Below are positions 27,334 to 35,992 of a stretch of 64,000 bases of DNA, piece after piece. The stretch is from Thalassospira sp. MCCC 1A01428. Lineage in GTDB: Bacteria; Pseudomonadota; Alphaproteobacteria; Rhodospirillales; Thalassospiraceae. The stretch spans positions 1-64,000 of the forward strand of contig NZ_JFJZ01000005.1 of the NCBI RefSeq assembly GCF_002115825.1, read 5' to 3'. How positions within the stretch are numbered: position 1 is the first letter of the stretch; each line of letters opens with the position of its first letter. A model generated the notes under the pieces. It was not told where the DNA came from. It worked only from the letters and a program-made list of their open reading frames with translations, and ran no database searches. The translations under genes and the position numbers were made by a program.

Positions 27334-27567
27334 TCAATCGTGGCGTTTGACGTGATCGACAACAAACCCGTCACAAGACGGATAATTCTTTTCGATCAGG
27401 GCAAGTGCCTTTGTTTTGGTCTGTGCTGCAACTTCGTGGGTCTGAACATCAGCCCAACGATCGTCATACAAGGCGTGAGAACGGTTTTCTTTTACGCATT
27501 CACGCACGATTTGATTGTGTAACCCAACTTGATAAACGCGCTTCCGGTGGTCTGTAAAAGCTGACAT
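27334..27567 (-). CDS. Small hypothetical protein
   Basis: 77 residues. ATG 27567 has a good AAGGAG Shine-Dalgarno at nine bases. The composition is polar and protein-like, rich in His, Arg, Lys and Asp, with two cysteines (VRECVKENRSHALYDDRW and PSCDGFVVDHVKRHD). There is no signal peptide or membrane segment. I do not recognise it. It could be a small cytosolic regulator or metal-binding protein. The nearby terminator at 27235 and the ribosome-binding site support it as a real gene. Confidence 0.62.
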   Translation of the reverse strand: MSAFTDHRKRVYQVGLHNQIVRECVKENRSHALYDDRWADVQTHEVAAQTKTKALALIEKNYPSCDGFVVDHVKRHD

Positions 27568-27965
27568 CCCCCGAAACTCCTTTTGCTGTCAGCGTCCGAC
27601 CAGACGCTTTGATATGTCCTGATGATATTTCTCATAAAAATGAAATATCAACCACAAGTCTGCGACCAGTAGTTTAACGAGCCGTAAATCATTCAGCCTG
27701 ATTCGTAATTTAATTGAAACATGTAAAACCACAGCGCGCCGGTTTTGCATGGTCGCCTTGCAATAATTGCACGAAATAAAATTACAAAACCGCTCTGTGC
27801 CAGACATTAAATTCCGCACAACCGTGGGCTTTTCTTCGAAACGGTCTTTTTTAATTCACGCGCGATTTTCCATTTGCTCAAAGGCCGATCACAACAAACA
27901 TTCAAAGGGAGGAAACAATTTTCTTTGCCCCATCATAACAAAACAGCCCGGGAGGCTGCACCAGG
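27568..27965. other. Gene-free stretch before leucine dehydrogenase
   Basis: A 398-base divergent, AT-rich region that should hold promoters for both neighbours. Two opposite open frames (27589-27819 and 27767-27994) lack ribosome-binding sites and look like noise. I see no RNA gene or strong operator. Confidence 0.5.
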
Positions 27966-29015
27966 ATGACTATTTTTTCCGATTCTGCCTTTGACAACCA
28001 CGAACAGGTTGTTTTCGCCAGCGACCCTGAAACCGGCCTTAAAGCCATCATCGCGGTTCATAATACCAATCTGGGTCCCTCGCTTGGCGGGTGCCGCATG
28101 TGGCCCTATGCCAGCGAACAGGAAGCCATTCACGATGTATTGCGCCTGTCGCGTGGCATGACCTATAAATCCGCCCTGGTCAATTTGCCGCTGGGTGGGG
28201 GCAAATCGGTTATCATTGGCAACCCGCGCAGCGATAAAAGCCCTGCCCTGTTTCAAGCCGTTGGCCGTGCGGTTGAACGCCTGAACGGCCGTTACATTGT
28301 GGCCGAGGATGTCGGCACGACGCCAGCTGATATGCAGGAAATTGCCCGTCAGACCCGCCATGTAGGCGGCATCAATGATGGCAAGGATGCCGAACGCACT
28401 GGCGATCCCTCGCCCTTTACTGCCTATGGTGTATTTATCGGTTTGAAAGAAGCCGTCAAATTCAGGCAGGGCAACGACGATTTAACCGGTATGCGCGTTG
28501 CCGTACAGGGATTGGGCAATGTCGGCTTTCATTTATGTGCAATGCTGCACAATGCCGGTGCAGAATTAATTGTTGCCGATATCAACCCCGCAGCGGTCGA
28601 ACGCGCAACCACCGAACTGGGCGCAACGGCTGTGTCGATCGATGAAATCCTGTCAGTTAATGCCGATATTCTTGCGCCGTGTGCGCTGGGCGGGGTCATC
28701 AACGATATCTCGATTGGCAAACTGAAAGCGGGGATCATTGCCGGTGCGGCCAACAACCAGCTTGAAGCCGACCGTCACGGCGAAATGTTGCGCGATATGG
28801 GGGTACTTTACGCCCCTGATTACGTGATCAATGCAGGCGGCGTGGTCGAAGTCCACTATTGCCGTCAGGGACGCCCGGTGGCCGAAACCAAACGCCATAT
28901 CGAAAGCATTGGTGAAACCGTGCGTGAAATTTTTACCCGCGCAGCACGTGAAAACAAATCAACCGGTTTTGTCGCCGACCGATTGGCCGAAGAACGGTTT
29001 GGCAAGGCCGCTTAA
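27966..29015 (+). CDS. Leucine dehydrogenase (Glu/Leu/Phe/Val dehydrogenase family)
   Basis: 349 residues, close to bacillar leucine dehydrogenase. It deaminates Leu, Ile and Val to 2-oxo acids with NAD+, or the reverse. The substrate domain shows LGPSLGGCRMWPY and K68 and K80 (in MTYKSALVNLPLGGGKSVI), which match the two active-site lysines of the family. VAEDVGTTPADM follows. The NAD domain has VAVQGLGNVGFHLC near residue 178, and ANNQLEADRHG and YVINAGG near 260-290. ATG 27966 follows GGGAGG, and a terminator comes after. It could feed the mcc leucine-breakdown module about 8 kb away. Confidence 0.92.
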   Translation: MTIFSDSAFDNHEQVVFASDPETGLKAIIAVHNTNLGPSLGGCRMWPYASEQEAIHDVLRLSRGMTYKSALVNLPLGGGKSVIIGNPRSDKSPALFQAVGRAVERLNGRYIVAEDVGTTPADMQEIARQTRHVGGINDGKDAERTGDPSPFTAYGVFIGLKEAVKFRQGNDDLTGMRVAVQGLGNVGFHLCAMLHNAGAELIVADINPAAVERATTELGATAVSIDEILSVNADILAPCALGGVINDISIGKLKAGIIAGAANNQLEADRHGEMLRDMGVLYAPDYVINAGGVVEVHYCRQGRPVAETKRHIESIGETVREIFTRAARENKSTGFVADRLAEERFGKAA

Positions 29016-29049
29016 CATATTGCAGATCGTGCCTGCACCTGAAAACAAC

Positions 29050-29082
29050 AAAGGCGAGGCCCCGATGGCTTCGCCTTTTTAA
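29050..29082 (+). terminator. Terminator of leucine dehydrogenase
   Basis: AAAGGCGA with TCGCCTTT plus inner GCC/GGC pairing, followed by TTTTT. It lies 35 bases past the stop codon. Confidence 0.85.
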
Positions 29083-29153
29083 TTTCTGATATCTGCCAGC
29101 ATCGAAGGAGTATTCAGTACTCCTCTTATCTTTGTTTGCTTTGCCAAAGCTGC

Positions 29154-29387
29154 CTATTCTGCCGCAATCGCCTGATCAGCGGCGACATTGGCAACAATAC
29201 GGTCATTCCCATTGTCACCCGAACAGCAATGCTGGCTCAGCTCTGCCCGCATGTGGCAGGCACATTTGCCACATTGCGGCTGGCAGCCATGAAAACGGAA
29301 AACCTCCGCCGGGCGCGTGGCATTGCCCTGCGTTGCTGCACGTTTTACATCGCCCTGATTAAGGGCATTACAAACACAAACAAACAT
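29154..29387 (-). CDS. bfd: Bacterioferritin-associated ferredoxin
   Basis: 77 residues. Bfd is a [2Fe-2S] protein that reduces bacterioferritin to release stored iron. The cysteine pattern is exact: C4 and C6 (FVCVC), then C39 and C42 (CGKC), giving CxC-x32-CxxC. A Cys/Ala-rich tail follows, including a further CC pair at about 54-55. The start ATG 29387 has no Shine-Dalgarno; the bases before it are the TGCAAATGC repeat. No bacterioferritin gene is adjacent. Expression is probably iron-controlled. Confidence 0.9.
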   Translation of the reverse strand: MFVCVCNALNQGDVKRAATQGNATRPAEVFRFHGCQPQCGKCACHMRAELSQHCCSGDNGNDRIVANVAADQAIAAE

Positions 29388-29390
29388 AAA

Positions 29391-29444
29391 TGCAAATGCA
29401 ATCAGTTATTAGTTACACACGATTTCAATAGTGCAAATGCGAAT
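29391..29444 (-). promoter_or_regulatory. Direct TGCAAATGC repeats at the bfd start, candidate iron-responsive operator
   Basis: TGCAAATGCAAT (29391-29402) and TGCAAATGCGAAT (29432-29444) are 41 bp apart. The first lies three bases upstream of the start codon. TGCAAAT is one half of the Fur-type site in some alphaproteobacteria, but neither copy has a good second half. Confidence 0.4.
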
Positions 29445-29483
29445 AGGTTTCAAACGTTTTCGTACGAATTTCATGTTTCATGA

Positions 29484-29519
29484 CAAAAAAAATCCGCAGC
29501 CCAAACCAGGCTGCGGATC
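29484..29519 (-). terminator. Terminator of the BON lipoprotein gene
   Basis: ATCCGCAGCC (29492-29501) pairs with GGCTGCGGAT (29509-29518), followed on the minus strand by a run of eight T residues. Confidence 0.9.
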
Positions 29520-29549
29520 ACTTTCTGGAATTATCGTTTATTTATAAGG

Positions 29550-30185
29550 TCATCCAATAACCGACACATGGCTGACCACTTTGGTCACGCCTTTAATGCG
29601 ACGCACGATACTGAGCACCTTGTCATATTCTGTTTTATTGGCAGATTCGCCCATGATGTAGACAATATTGCCGACCGACTGCCACCGGTAATTAACCGAG
29701 CGCACGCCCTTTTCGGCCAACAACAAGGCTTTGATCTGGCTTTCGATCCAGGCATCCGAAACCGATTGTTTTGCCGAATCGGCAGGTACGGCATTCTCTT
29801 CACCATACTTCGATTCAGCATCACGATATTCAGCCACCGTCTGTGCATCGGCAATCTGAAGATGATCATAAATCTTCTTGATGCGCTTATCCTGGCGAAT
29901 GATTGACATCACGTCATAATATTTGCCCTTGGAATCAACCATGCCGGTCACCATGACCTGCTGTTTCCAGATATCGACGTTTACATCAATCAGATAACTG
30001 TGATCCGTTTCAGCGAATTCACTCAAAATTCCGGTTTTAATTTTGGTATCAAGCCATTGATCATCACCCGCCCGGTTCTCAACCGGCATTTGCAATGGTC
30101 CGCAAGCGGCCAGTGGGGCACTAAAGACAATTCCCAGCGCAACGACCTGCAATGTCCGTTTCAAACCGCGAGACATATGTATCAT
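29550..30185 (-). CDS. BON-domain lipoprotein
   Basis: 211 residues. ATG 30185 has AGGAG seven bases upstream. The signal peptide ends in the lipobox APLAAC (Cys at about 28), so the mature protein is lipid-anchored. Two BON domains follow: residues about 42-115 (DQWLDTKIKTGILSEF, IDVNVDIWKQQVMVTGMV) and about 140-210 (SDAWIESQIKALLLAEKGV, NIVYIMGESANKTEYDKVLSIVRRIKGV). The tandem BON order matches DolP/OsmY-type proteins, which bind anionic phospholipid and support envelope integrity. Outer-membrane location is inferred. It is transcribed toward bfd, with a terminator in between. Confidence 0.9.
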   Translation of the reverse strand: MIHMSRGLKRTLQVVALGIVFSAPLAACGPLQMPVENRAGDDQWLDTKIKTGILSEFAETDHSYLIDVNVDIWKQQVMVTGMVDSKGKYYDVMSIIRQDKRIKKIYDHLQIADAQTVAEYRDAESKYGEENAVPADSAKQSVSDAWIESQIKALLLAEKGVRSVNYRWQSVGNIVYIMGESANKTEYDKVLSIVRRIKGVTKVVSHVSVIG

Positions 30186-30502
30186 TCGGCTACTCCTAAA
30201 TCGATTTCGTTATTTCGACCCAAAGGCCTGCGGCACAAAAAGGCACACACTCCCCGGAAACAACAGCACATTTACCTCAAATCCTTACAGGCGGATTGTG
30301 ACAAAATCGGCACCATAATTATGGCAAAGATAAAAAATCGTTCAAAACACCCACCAAATTAACGCATCACGTGCCCACAAGGCTCGACCTGCATGAAATT
30401 TTCTCGCCGCACATGCGCCCATCAAAATTGGCATTGACTCATTTCATTAATTTATTCATGTTTTACGATAATTAATGACCTTAAAACAACAGGAGCGTGG
30501 AA
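30186..30502. other. Gene-free divergent region with an inverted repeat
   Basis: About 317 bases between the BON gene and the DUF2975 gene. No coding frame is supported. TCATTAAT (30444-30451) and ATTAATGA (30471-30478) form an inverted repeat with a 19-base spacer, 25 to 59 bases before the DUF2975 start. It is a possible site for the linked HTH protein. Confidence 0.45.
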
Positions 30503-31054
30503 ATGAGCCCGACTGTCACCAGAATACGCATTGTCAGCCTGATCCTAAGCTGGTTGTGCCTGATCGCGATTATCTGTGAGCTCTGCTTTGTCCCGCTGAT
30601 CTGGCTCACCCCTGATTTCGCCCGCGATGCCGTTTCCTATTCCGACAGCCTCATTCCCATCCCGCTTAATGATCTTCAATCCCTTGCCGGTGTGCAGCTT
30701 GCCGTGGTGTTCATCACGCTGATGGTGCCTTCTCTGGTGCTTGTGTTTGGCCTGTGGCACTTGCGCAAAATGTTTTTATGCTTTGCCCGCAACGCCATTT
30801 TTGAACATGGCACAATCCGTCATCTCAAAATCTTCAGCATCGCCCTGTTGTCGCAAACGCTGCTTTCGCCGCTTGCGGGTACGTTAACGTCCTTGTTTGT
30901 CACCATCACCCGCCCCGAAGGTGAACGCGCCATATCGATAGGATTAAGCAATATCGAAGCCACCAGCCTTTTCCTCGGCGGGCTGTTCCTGATTATTTCC
31001 TGGGTACTGGGTGAAGCCGTCAGTCTGCATGACGAAAACCGGAGCTTCGTCTGA
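30503..31054 (+). CDS. DUF2975 membrane protein
   Basis: 183 residues from ATG 30503, with AGGAG at 30491-30495. An in-frame GTG at 30497 is too close to that site. There are four predicted membrane segments, at about 10-35 (LILSWLCLIAIICELCFVPLIWL), 65-90 (LAVVFITLMVPSLVLVFGLW), 110-135 and 150-175 (EATSLFLGGLFLIISWVLGEA). The short motif GEAVSLHDENRSFV at the end is typical of DUF2975 proteins. The family is commonly paired with a small Cro/CI-type regulator, as here. Its function is unknown. Confidence 0.85.
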   Translation: MSPTVTRIRIVSLILSWLCLIAIICELCFVPLIWLTPDFARDAVSYSDSLIPIPLNDLQSLAGVQLAVVFITLMVPSLVLVFGLWHLRKMFLCFARNAIFEHGTIRHLKIFSIALLSQTLLSPLAGTLTSLFVTITRPEGERAISIGLSNIEATSLFLGGLFLIISWVLGEAVSLHDENRSFV

Positions 31055-31275
31055 TGCCGATTACCGTTCGCCTTGATGTGATGCTGGCCAAACGCAAAAT
31101 GAAATCCAAGGAGCTTGCAACCCGGATTGGCATTAGCGAACAAAATCTGTCGCTGTTAAAATCGGGCAAGGTCCGGGGCGTAAGGTTTGAAACCCTTGCC
31201 GCCATTTGCAAGGCACTGGAATGCCAACCTGGTGACCTTCTGGAATACACAGCCAGCGACGATAGCGAAGACTGA
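31054..31275 (+). CDS. Small Cro/CI-type HTH regulator (YozG-like)
   Basis: 73 residues forming a single HTH_3/YozG fold. It has MLAKRKMKSKELATRIGISEQNLSLLKSGK, with a recognition helix around SEQNLSLLKSG, and then RFETLAAICKALECQPGDLLEY. Its ATG overlaps the DUF2975 stop by one base, so translation is coupled. It probably represses or activates its own membrane-protein operon. The inverted repeat at 30444-30478 is a candidate operator. It is followed by a bidirectional terminator. Confidence 0.88.
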   Translation: MPITVRLDVMLAKRKMKSKELATRIGISEQNLSLLKSGKVRGVRFETLAAICKALECQPGDLLEYTASDDSED

Positions 31276-31285
31276 TCACAAGACA

Positions 31286-31324
31286 CAAAAAACGGCCAGT
31301 CCTGGTGGGGGCTGGCCGTTTTTC
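31286..31324. terminator. Bidirectional terminator between the HTH gene and putA
   Basis: AAAAACGGCCAG pairs with CTGGCCGTTTTT (31287-31299 with 31312-31323). A and T tracts on both sides serve the two convergent genes. Confidence 0.9.
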
Positions 31325-31348
31325 GTTAGGTGTTTAAGCTGACGGGGT

Positions 31349-34300
31349 TTACGCCTCTTCCATCGACATCAGCGAGGCATTGCCGCCCGCTGCCGTGGTA
31401 TTGATGGTCACGGTTTTTTCGGTCGCAAAACGGTGCATGAACAATTCACCCGGCAACGCACCGTCATCCTCGATCCCGCTATCGGAAATCAGCGACAGGA
31501 TGGCACCATCACGGCGGGCCAGGACCTGTTTAAACACGGTTACCCGCTGCAACGGGGCGACACAGGAAACACCGGCAACAGCACCGCCATTCATGGTCGC
31601 AAGCCCGGCTTCATCATTCACCGCCTTGACCATCGCCTTGGGGAAATCAAGGCTTGCAACCAGTTTTTCCACCCGGGCCAGCCATTTATCATTGCCAGCT
31701 AGCAGCACGCTATTGCCCGCCGCCAGGGCCGCGGCAACATGGCGCAAAACCCGGCCGGGTTCCGCCCCGCGGTCCGCCTGTACCAGATAAACACCGCGCC
31801 CCAGAAGCTCCAAGTCATTGGTTTCACCCGTCGGCCCCGGCAAACGCACCGGCGCCAAAAAGCCATTTTGCGAAATCGCCGCAAAATCAGCAAAATGCTG
31901 CGCACCCTGCGCCAGTTCCTCGCTACCCTCGCTCGCAAGTTCAGCGGCAAGCTTTTCAAGCTGCTTCATGCGCATCTCACCTGGCATATTCTGCCACTCG
32001 ATCTGCCCTTTGCTTAGCGTGGAGATTTCAGTTGCCGGGACCGGCGTATTTACAAAAATCGTTTCGCGATCATCCGCCAACGAGGCATCGCCAACAGCCA
32101 CTTTGCCCTGATCGACAACCGGTTTGGCAAAACGGGCAACATAGTGCGGCCCGCCCGCCTTGGGCCCGGTACCGGATTTACCCTGCCCGCCAAAGGGTTG
32201 CACACCGACAACCGCGCCAATCATATTACGATTGATATAGCAGTTACCCACCCGCAATTTGCGGGCAATATGCCGTGCAGTCCCATCAATGCGCGAATGC
32301 ACACCCAACGTTAGGCCATAACCGGCATCGTTGATCTGGTCCAACACCTTGTCCAACTCGCGCGCCTTAAATCGTACGACATGCACAATCGGCCCGAACA
32401 CTTCGCGTTCCAGCACATCCAGGCTGGAAATTTCCACACAATGCGGGGCAAAGAAAGTACCCTTGTCGGTTTCTGGCAACACCTCGCAGGCATATAACAA
32501 TTTTGCCTCGCGTTTCATGCGATCGGCATGTTTTTGCAACATTGCCTGCGCCTTGTCGTCAATCACCGGCCCGACATCAATATCAAGATAGGCCGGGTCG
32601 CCGACGCGCAATTCCTTCATCGCACCAACCAGCATGTGGCATAATTTGTCGGCAATATCTTCCTGCACAAACAACACCCGCAAGGCCGAACAACGCTGCC
32701 CGGCAGACTGGAAACCCGACATCACCACATCCTGAACCACCTGTTCGGGAAGGGCGGTTGAATCGACAATCATGGCGTTCTGACCACCGGTTTCCGCAAT
32801 CAGCGGAATCGGTACACCGGGGCGTTTGGCAAGGTTACGGTTGATCACCTGGGCGGTTTCGGTTGACCCGGTAAAGGCGACACCGGCCACCCGACGATCA
32901 TTAATCAGAATATCGCCAAGTTTACGGCCCGACCCCGGCAGCAACTGAAACGCACTGCCCGGCACACCGGCAGCCAAAATCAATTCTGCGGCCTTTGCCG
33001 CAATCAGCGATGTTTGTTCGGCGGGTTTGGCAATAACCGCATTTCCGGCGGCAAGGGCCGCAGTAACCTGACCAAGGAAAATAGCCAGCGGGAAGTTCCA
33101 CGGGCTGATGCAAACAAACACCCCGCGCCCTTCCATCATGCTGCCTTCGCGATACAATTCTTCGCACCGATTGGCGTAATACCGGCAAAAATCCACCGCC
33201 TCGCGTACTTCGGCAACCCCGTCGGAATACAATTTTCCGGCTTCGCGCTGGCACAGCAAAATAAACGCATCCAGGTTGTCTTCCAGCAAATCGCCAAGGC
33301 GACGCAGGCAGGCTGCCCGTTCGCCAGCTGGTGTGGCATTCCAGGCGGGATACCCGGCACTGGCCGCAACAAGGGCGGCTTCAACCTGTTCCGCCCCGGC
33401 CATAATCACAGTACCAACCTTTTCACTGCGATCCACCGGGCTCATCACGTCGTGGCTTTCGCCATCCTGCCAATCACCATCAATCAGCGGGGCAGCGCGC
33501 CAGTCGTTTTTCGCCAAATCTTTCATATGATCGGCAAGCGGCACCAGTTTGGTCGGATCGGTTAAATCCATCCCGCGTGAATTGATGCGCCCCGCCCCGT
33601 ACAAATCAATCGGAGCCGGAATTTTCGGATGTGCCTTGCGCGGCAAGGCGGCCATTTTTTCAACCGGATCGGTAATCATTTCCTCGATCGGCAGTTGATC
33701 GTCCTGAATACGGTTTACAAAGCTGGTATTGGCGCCGTTTTCAAGCAGGCGGCGCACCAGATAAGCCAGCAGATCTTCATGGGTGCCGACCGGGGCATAA
33801 ACACGACAGGGAATGTTTTCGCCGTTTTTACCCACAATCTGCTCATACAGGGCCTCGCCCATGCCATGCAGGCGCTGAAATTCAAAACTGCGGTCATTGC
33901 CCGCCATCGCCAGAATGGCGGCAACGGTGTGGGCATTATGGCTGGCAAACTGGCAATAAAACGCATCACGGCGCGATAACATCAAGCGCGCACACGCCAT
34001 ATAGGAAACATCGGTCGCCGCCTTGCGGGTAAAGACCGGGTACCCTTCAAAGCCGTTTTCCTGGCTGTTTTTAATTTCGGTATCCCAATACGCGCCCTTC
34101 ACCAGCCGCACCATCATCTTGCGACCCACCCGGGTTGACAATTCGGCCAGCCATTCCAGCACATGATAGGCGCGTTTCTGATAGGCCTGCACCGCCAGGC
34201 CAAAGCCTTCCCAACCATCAAGATCGGGATCGGCAAAAACGGCTTCGATCACATCAAGCGACAGGTCCAACCGGTTGGCTTCCTCGGCATCGACGGTAAA

Positions 34301-35158
34301 GCCGATATCGTGTTTTTTCGCCATCATCACCAGCGCCTTCAGGCGCGGGACAAGTTCATCCATCACCCGGTCGCGATTGGCAAAATCATAGCGCGGGTGA
34401 ATGGCCGACAGTTTTACCGAAATACCCGGGCTATCAATGGGGCCGCGCCCTTTGGCAACCTTGCCAATTTCAGCAATGGCATCTTCATAGGATTTAAAAT
34501 AACGATCCGCATCTTCCATGGTGCGGGCGGCTTCGCCCAGCATGTCATAGGAATAACGATAGCCTTTTTCTTCGTTGGCGCGGGCGCGTTCGGCGGCCTC
34601 GGCAATGGTACGCCCCATCACAAACTGCCGCCCCATCACGCGCATCGCCTGATTAAAGGCCCGCCTGATAACCGGTTCGCCCGAACGGGCAATCATGCGT
34701 TTGATCAAGGCACCGGGATTAGCACGTTCTTCGCGGCCAAAACGGATCACCCGCCCGGTCAGCATCAGGCCCCAGGTCGATGCATTGACAAAAAAGCTGC
34801 CGCTATGGCCCAGATGGCTGTTCCAGTCGGCATCAAACAATTTGTCCTGGATAAGCTTGTCGGCGGTAACCGCGTCTGGCACGCGAAGCAAAGCTTCGGC
34901 CAGGCACATCAGAATAACGCCTTCCTTGCTGGTCAGTTCGTATTCATGCAGCAACGCGTCAATGCCGGTTTTGCCCGTATCGGCGGCGCGCACATTGGCA
35001 ACCAGCTGATAGGCCTTTTCCTGCACCCTTGCCTTGTCATCCGACGATAATGTCGCCTGCGCGATCAGATTATTAACAACGGCTTCTTCATCACACCGGT
35101 ATGTGGCGCGGATCTGGTCGCGCAATTTGTCAGTTGCTGGCAAGGGGGAACGAAACAT
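31349..35158 (-). CDS. putA: Bifunctional proline dehydrogenase / glutamate-semialdehyde dehydrogenase
   Basis: 1269 residues from ATG 35158; a longer frame to 35215 has no ribosome site. PutA oxidises proline to glutamate in two channelled steps with FAD and then NAD+, peripherally on the inner membrane. The PRODH barrel covers about 170-470 (SVKLSAIHPRY, VDAEEANRLDLSLD, RLVKGAYWDTEIK, FASHNAHTV). The ALDH core covers about 570-1040 (ISPWNFPLAIFLGQ, FTGSTETAQ, AETGGQNAM and the catalytic Cys in GQRCSALR). About 220 further residues form the extra C-terminal region of long type-B PutA. There is no ribbon-helix-helix domain at the N-terminus, so it does not repress itself. The divergent Lrp-type gene is the likely regulator. 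Confidence 0.95.
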   Translation of the reverse strand: MFRSPLPATDKLRDQIRATYRCDEEAVVNNLIAQATLSSDDKARVQEKAYQLVANVRAADTGKTGIDALLHEYELTSKEGVILMCLAEALLRVPDAVTADKLIQDKLFDADWNSHLGHSGSFFVNASTWGLMLTGRVIRFGREERANPGALIKRMIARSGEPVIRRAFNQAMRVMGRQFVMGRTIAEAAERARANEEKGYRYSYDMLGEAARTMEDADRYFKSYEDAIAEIGKVAKGRGPIDSPGISVKLSAIHPRYDFANRDRVMDELVPRLKALVMMAKKHDIGFTVDAEEANRLDLSLDVIEAVFADPDLDGWEGFGLAVQAYQKRAYHVLEWLAELSTRVGRKMMVRLVKGAYWDTEIKNSQENGFEGYPVFTRKAATDVSYMACARLMLSRRDAFYCQFASHNAHTVAAILAMAGNDRSFEFQRLHGMGEALYEQIVGKNGENIPCRVYAPVGTHEDLLAYLVRRLLENGANTSFVNRIQDDQLPIEEMITDPVEKMAALPRKAHPKIPAPIDLYGAGRINSRGMDLTDPTKLVPLADHMKDLAKNDWRAAPLIDGDWQDGESHDVMSPVDRSEKVGTVIMAGAEQVEAALVAASAGYPAWNATPAGERAACLRRLGDLLEDNLDAFILLCQREAGKLYSDGVAEVREAVDFCRYYANRCEELYREGSMMEGRGVFVCISPWNFPLAIFLGQVTAALAAGNAVIAKPAEQTSLIAAKAAELILAAGVPGSAFQLLPGSGRKLGDILINDRRVAGVAFTGSTETAQVINRNLAKRPGVPIPLIAETGGQNAMIVDSTALPEQVVQDVVMSGFQSAGQRCSALRVLFVQEDIADKLCHMLVGAMKELRVGDPAYLDIDVGPVIDDKAQAMLQKHADRMKREAKLLYACEVLPETDKGTFFAPHCVEISSLDVLEREVFGPIVHVVRFKARELDKVLDQINDAGYGLTLGVHSRIDGTARHIARKLRVGNCYINRNMIGAVVGVQPFGGQGKSGTGPKAGGPHYVARFAKPVVDQGKVAVGDASLADDRETIFVNTPVPATEISTLSKGQIEWQNMPGEMRMKQLEKLAAELASEGSEELAQGAQHFADFAAISQNGFLAPVRLPGPTGETNDLELLGRGVYLVQADRGAEPGRVLRHVAAALAAGNSVLLAGNDKWLARVEKLVASLDFPKAMVKAVNDEAGLATMNGGAVAGVSCVAPLQRVTVFKQVLARRDGAILSLISDSGIEDDGALPGELFMHRFATEKTVTINTTAAGGNASLMSMEEA

Positions 35159-35311
35159 CACGCAAAAAACTCCCTGTTTACTGTGGTGCAGCCCGCAATC
35201 AGGCGCATCAATCAAACGGGGCGGTTATCATCCGCATTTTCCCGACAAGGTTGAAACGCACGGGCCTCTATAATGGCTCCAGAATAATGTTGGTTTAGAA
35301 AAATGTGCTGC

Positions 35312-35328
35312 CAATTTTACTCAAATTG
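35312..35328. promoter_or_regulatory. Candidate Lrp/PutR operator between putA and its regulator
   Basis: CAATTT and AAATTG form an inverted repeat around TACTC in the 230-base divergent region. The AT-rich, 17-bp dyad fits Lrp-family sites in outline. Confidence 0.45.
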
Positions 35329-35388
35329 CGATATATCATCCACATTAACTTCTAAATTGCAGTTTTAAACACTGGCTGGACGCAATAA

Positions 35389-35862
35389 ATGCAGAAGAAT
35401 GTCAAGAACCTGGATAAGATCGACAAGCAAATCCTGCGCGAACTGCAACATGATGGCAGAATGTCTAATGTCGAACTGTCACGGCGCGTCAATCTAAGCC
35501 CTACCCCCTGCCTTGAACGTGTCCGCCGGCTTGAACAACAGGGCTTTATCATCGGCTATATGGCGCGACTGGACCCGCGAAAGCTCGACCAGTCACTGGT
35601 GGTTTTTGTCGAAATCACGCTGGACCGCACCACCCCCGATGTATTCGATAAATTTTCCTCTGCAGTGCGCAAACTCTCTGAAGTCGAAGAATGTCATATG
35701 GTGGCCGGTGGTTTCGATTATTTAATGAAATCGCGGGTATCTGACATGTATGCCTATCGCGAATTTCTTGAACGCCTTTCATCCATCGAAGGGGTCAGCC
35801 AGACCCACACATATGTGGTGATGGAAGAAGTAAAGGTCCGTCCGGGAATTACAATTCTATAA
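35389..35862 (+). CDS. putR: Lrp/AsnC-family regulator, probable PutR
   Basis: 157 residues. The N-terminal HTH (LDKIDKQILRELQHDGRMSNVELSRRVNLSPTPCLERVRRLEQQG, read here in short pieces) is followed by a RAM effector domain. That domain contains GYMARLDPRKLDQSLVVFVEI and VAGGFDYLMKSRV. It is divergent from putA, the arrangement of PutR, which activates putA in response to proline in alphaproteobacteria. The symbol rests on that context. The ATG at 35389 has no strong Shine-Dalgarno. Confidence 0.88.
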   Translation: MQKNVKNLDKIDKQILRELQHDGRMSNVELSRRVNLSPTPCLERVRRLEQQGFIIGYMARLDPRKLDQSLVVFVEITLDRTTPDVFDKFSSAVRKLSEVEECHMVAGGFDYLMKSRVSDMYAYREFLERLSSIEGVSQTHTYVVMEEVKVRPGITIL

Positions 35863-35992
35863 CCGGCATTCCCGACGATGCCAGCCAGACTGACACCGGT
35901 CAAATTATTTGCTTGTGATTTTAAGCTAGCATATTTGCCCGCAAATCCGTAACGATCAGGGAAAACAAACGGATCAACAGGGACGGTAACCA

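Noticed and set aside
27589-27994. Open frames on both strands before leucine dehydrogenase
   Set aside because: No ribosome-binding sites, random-looking composition, and one runs into the real gene.
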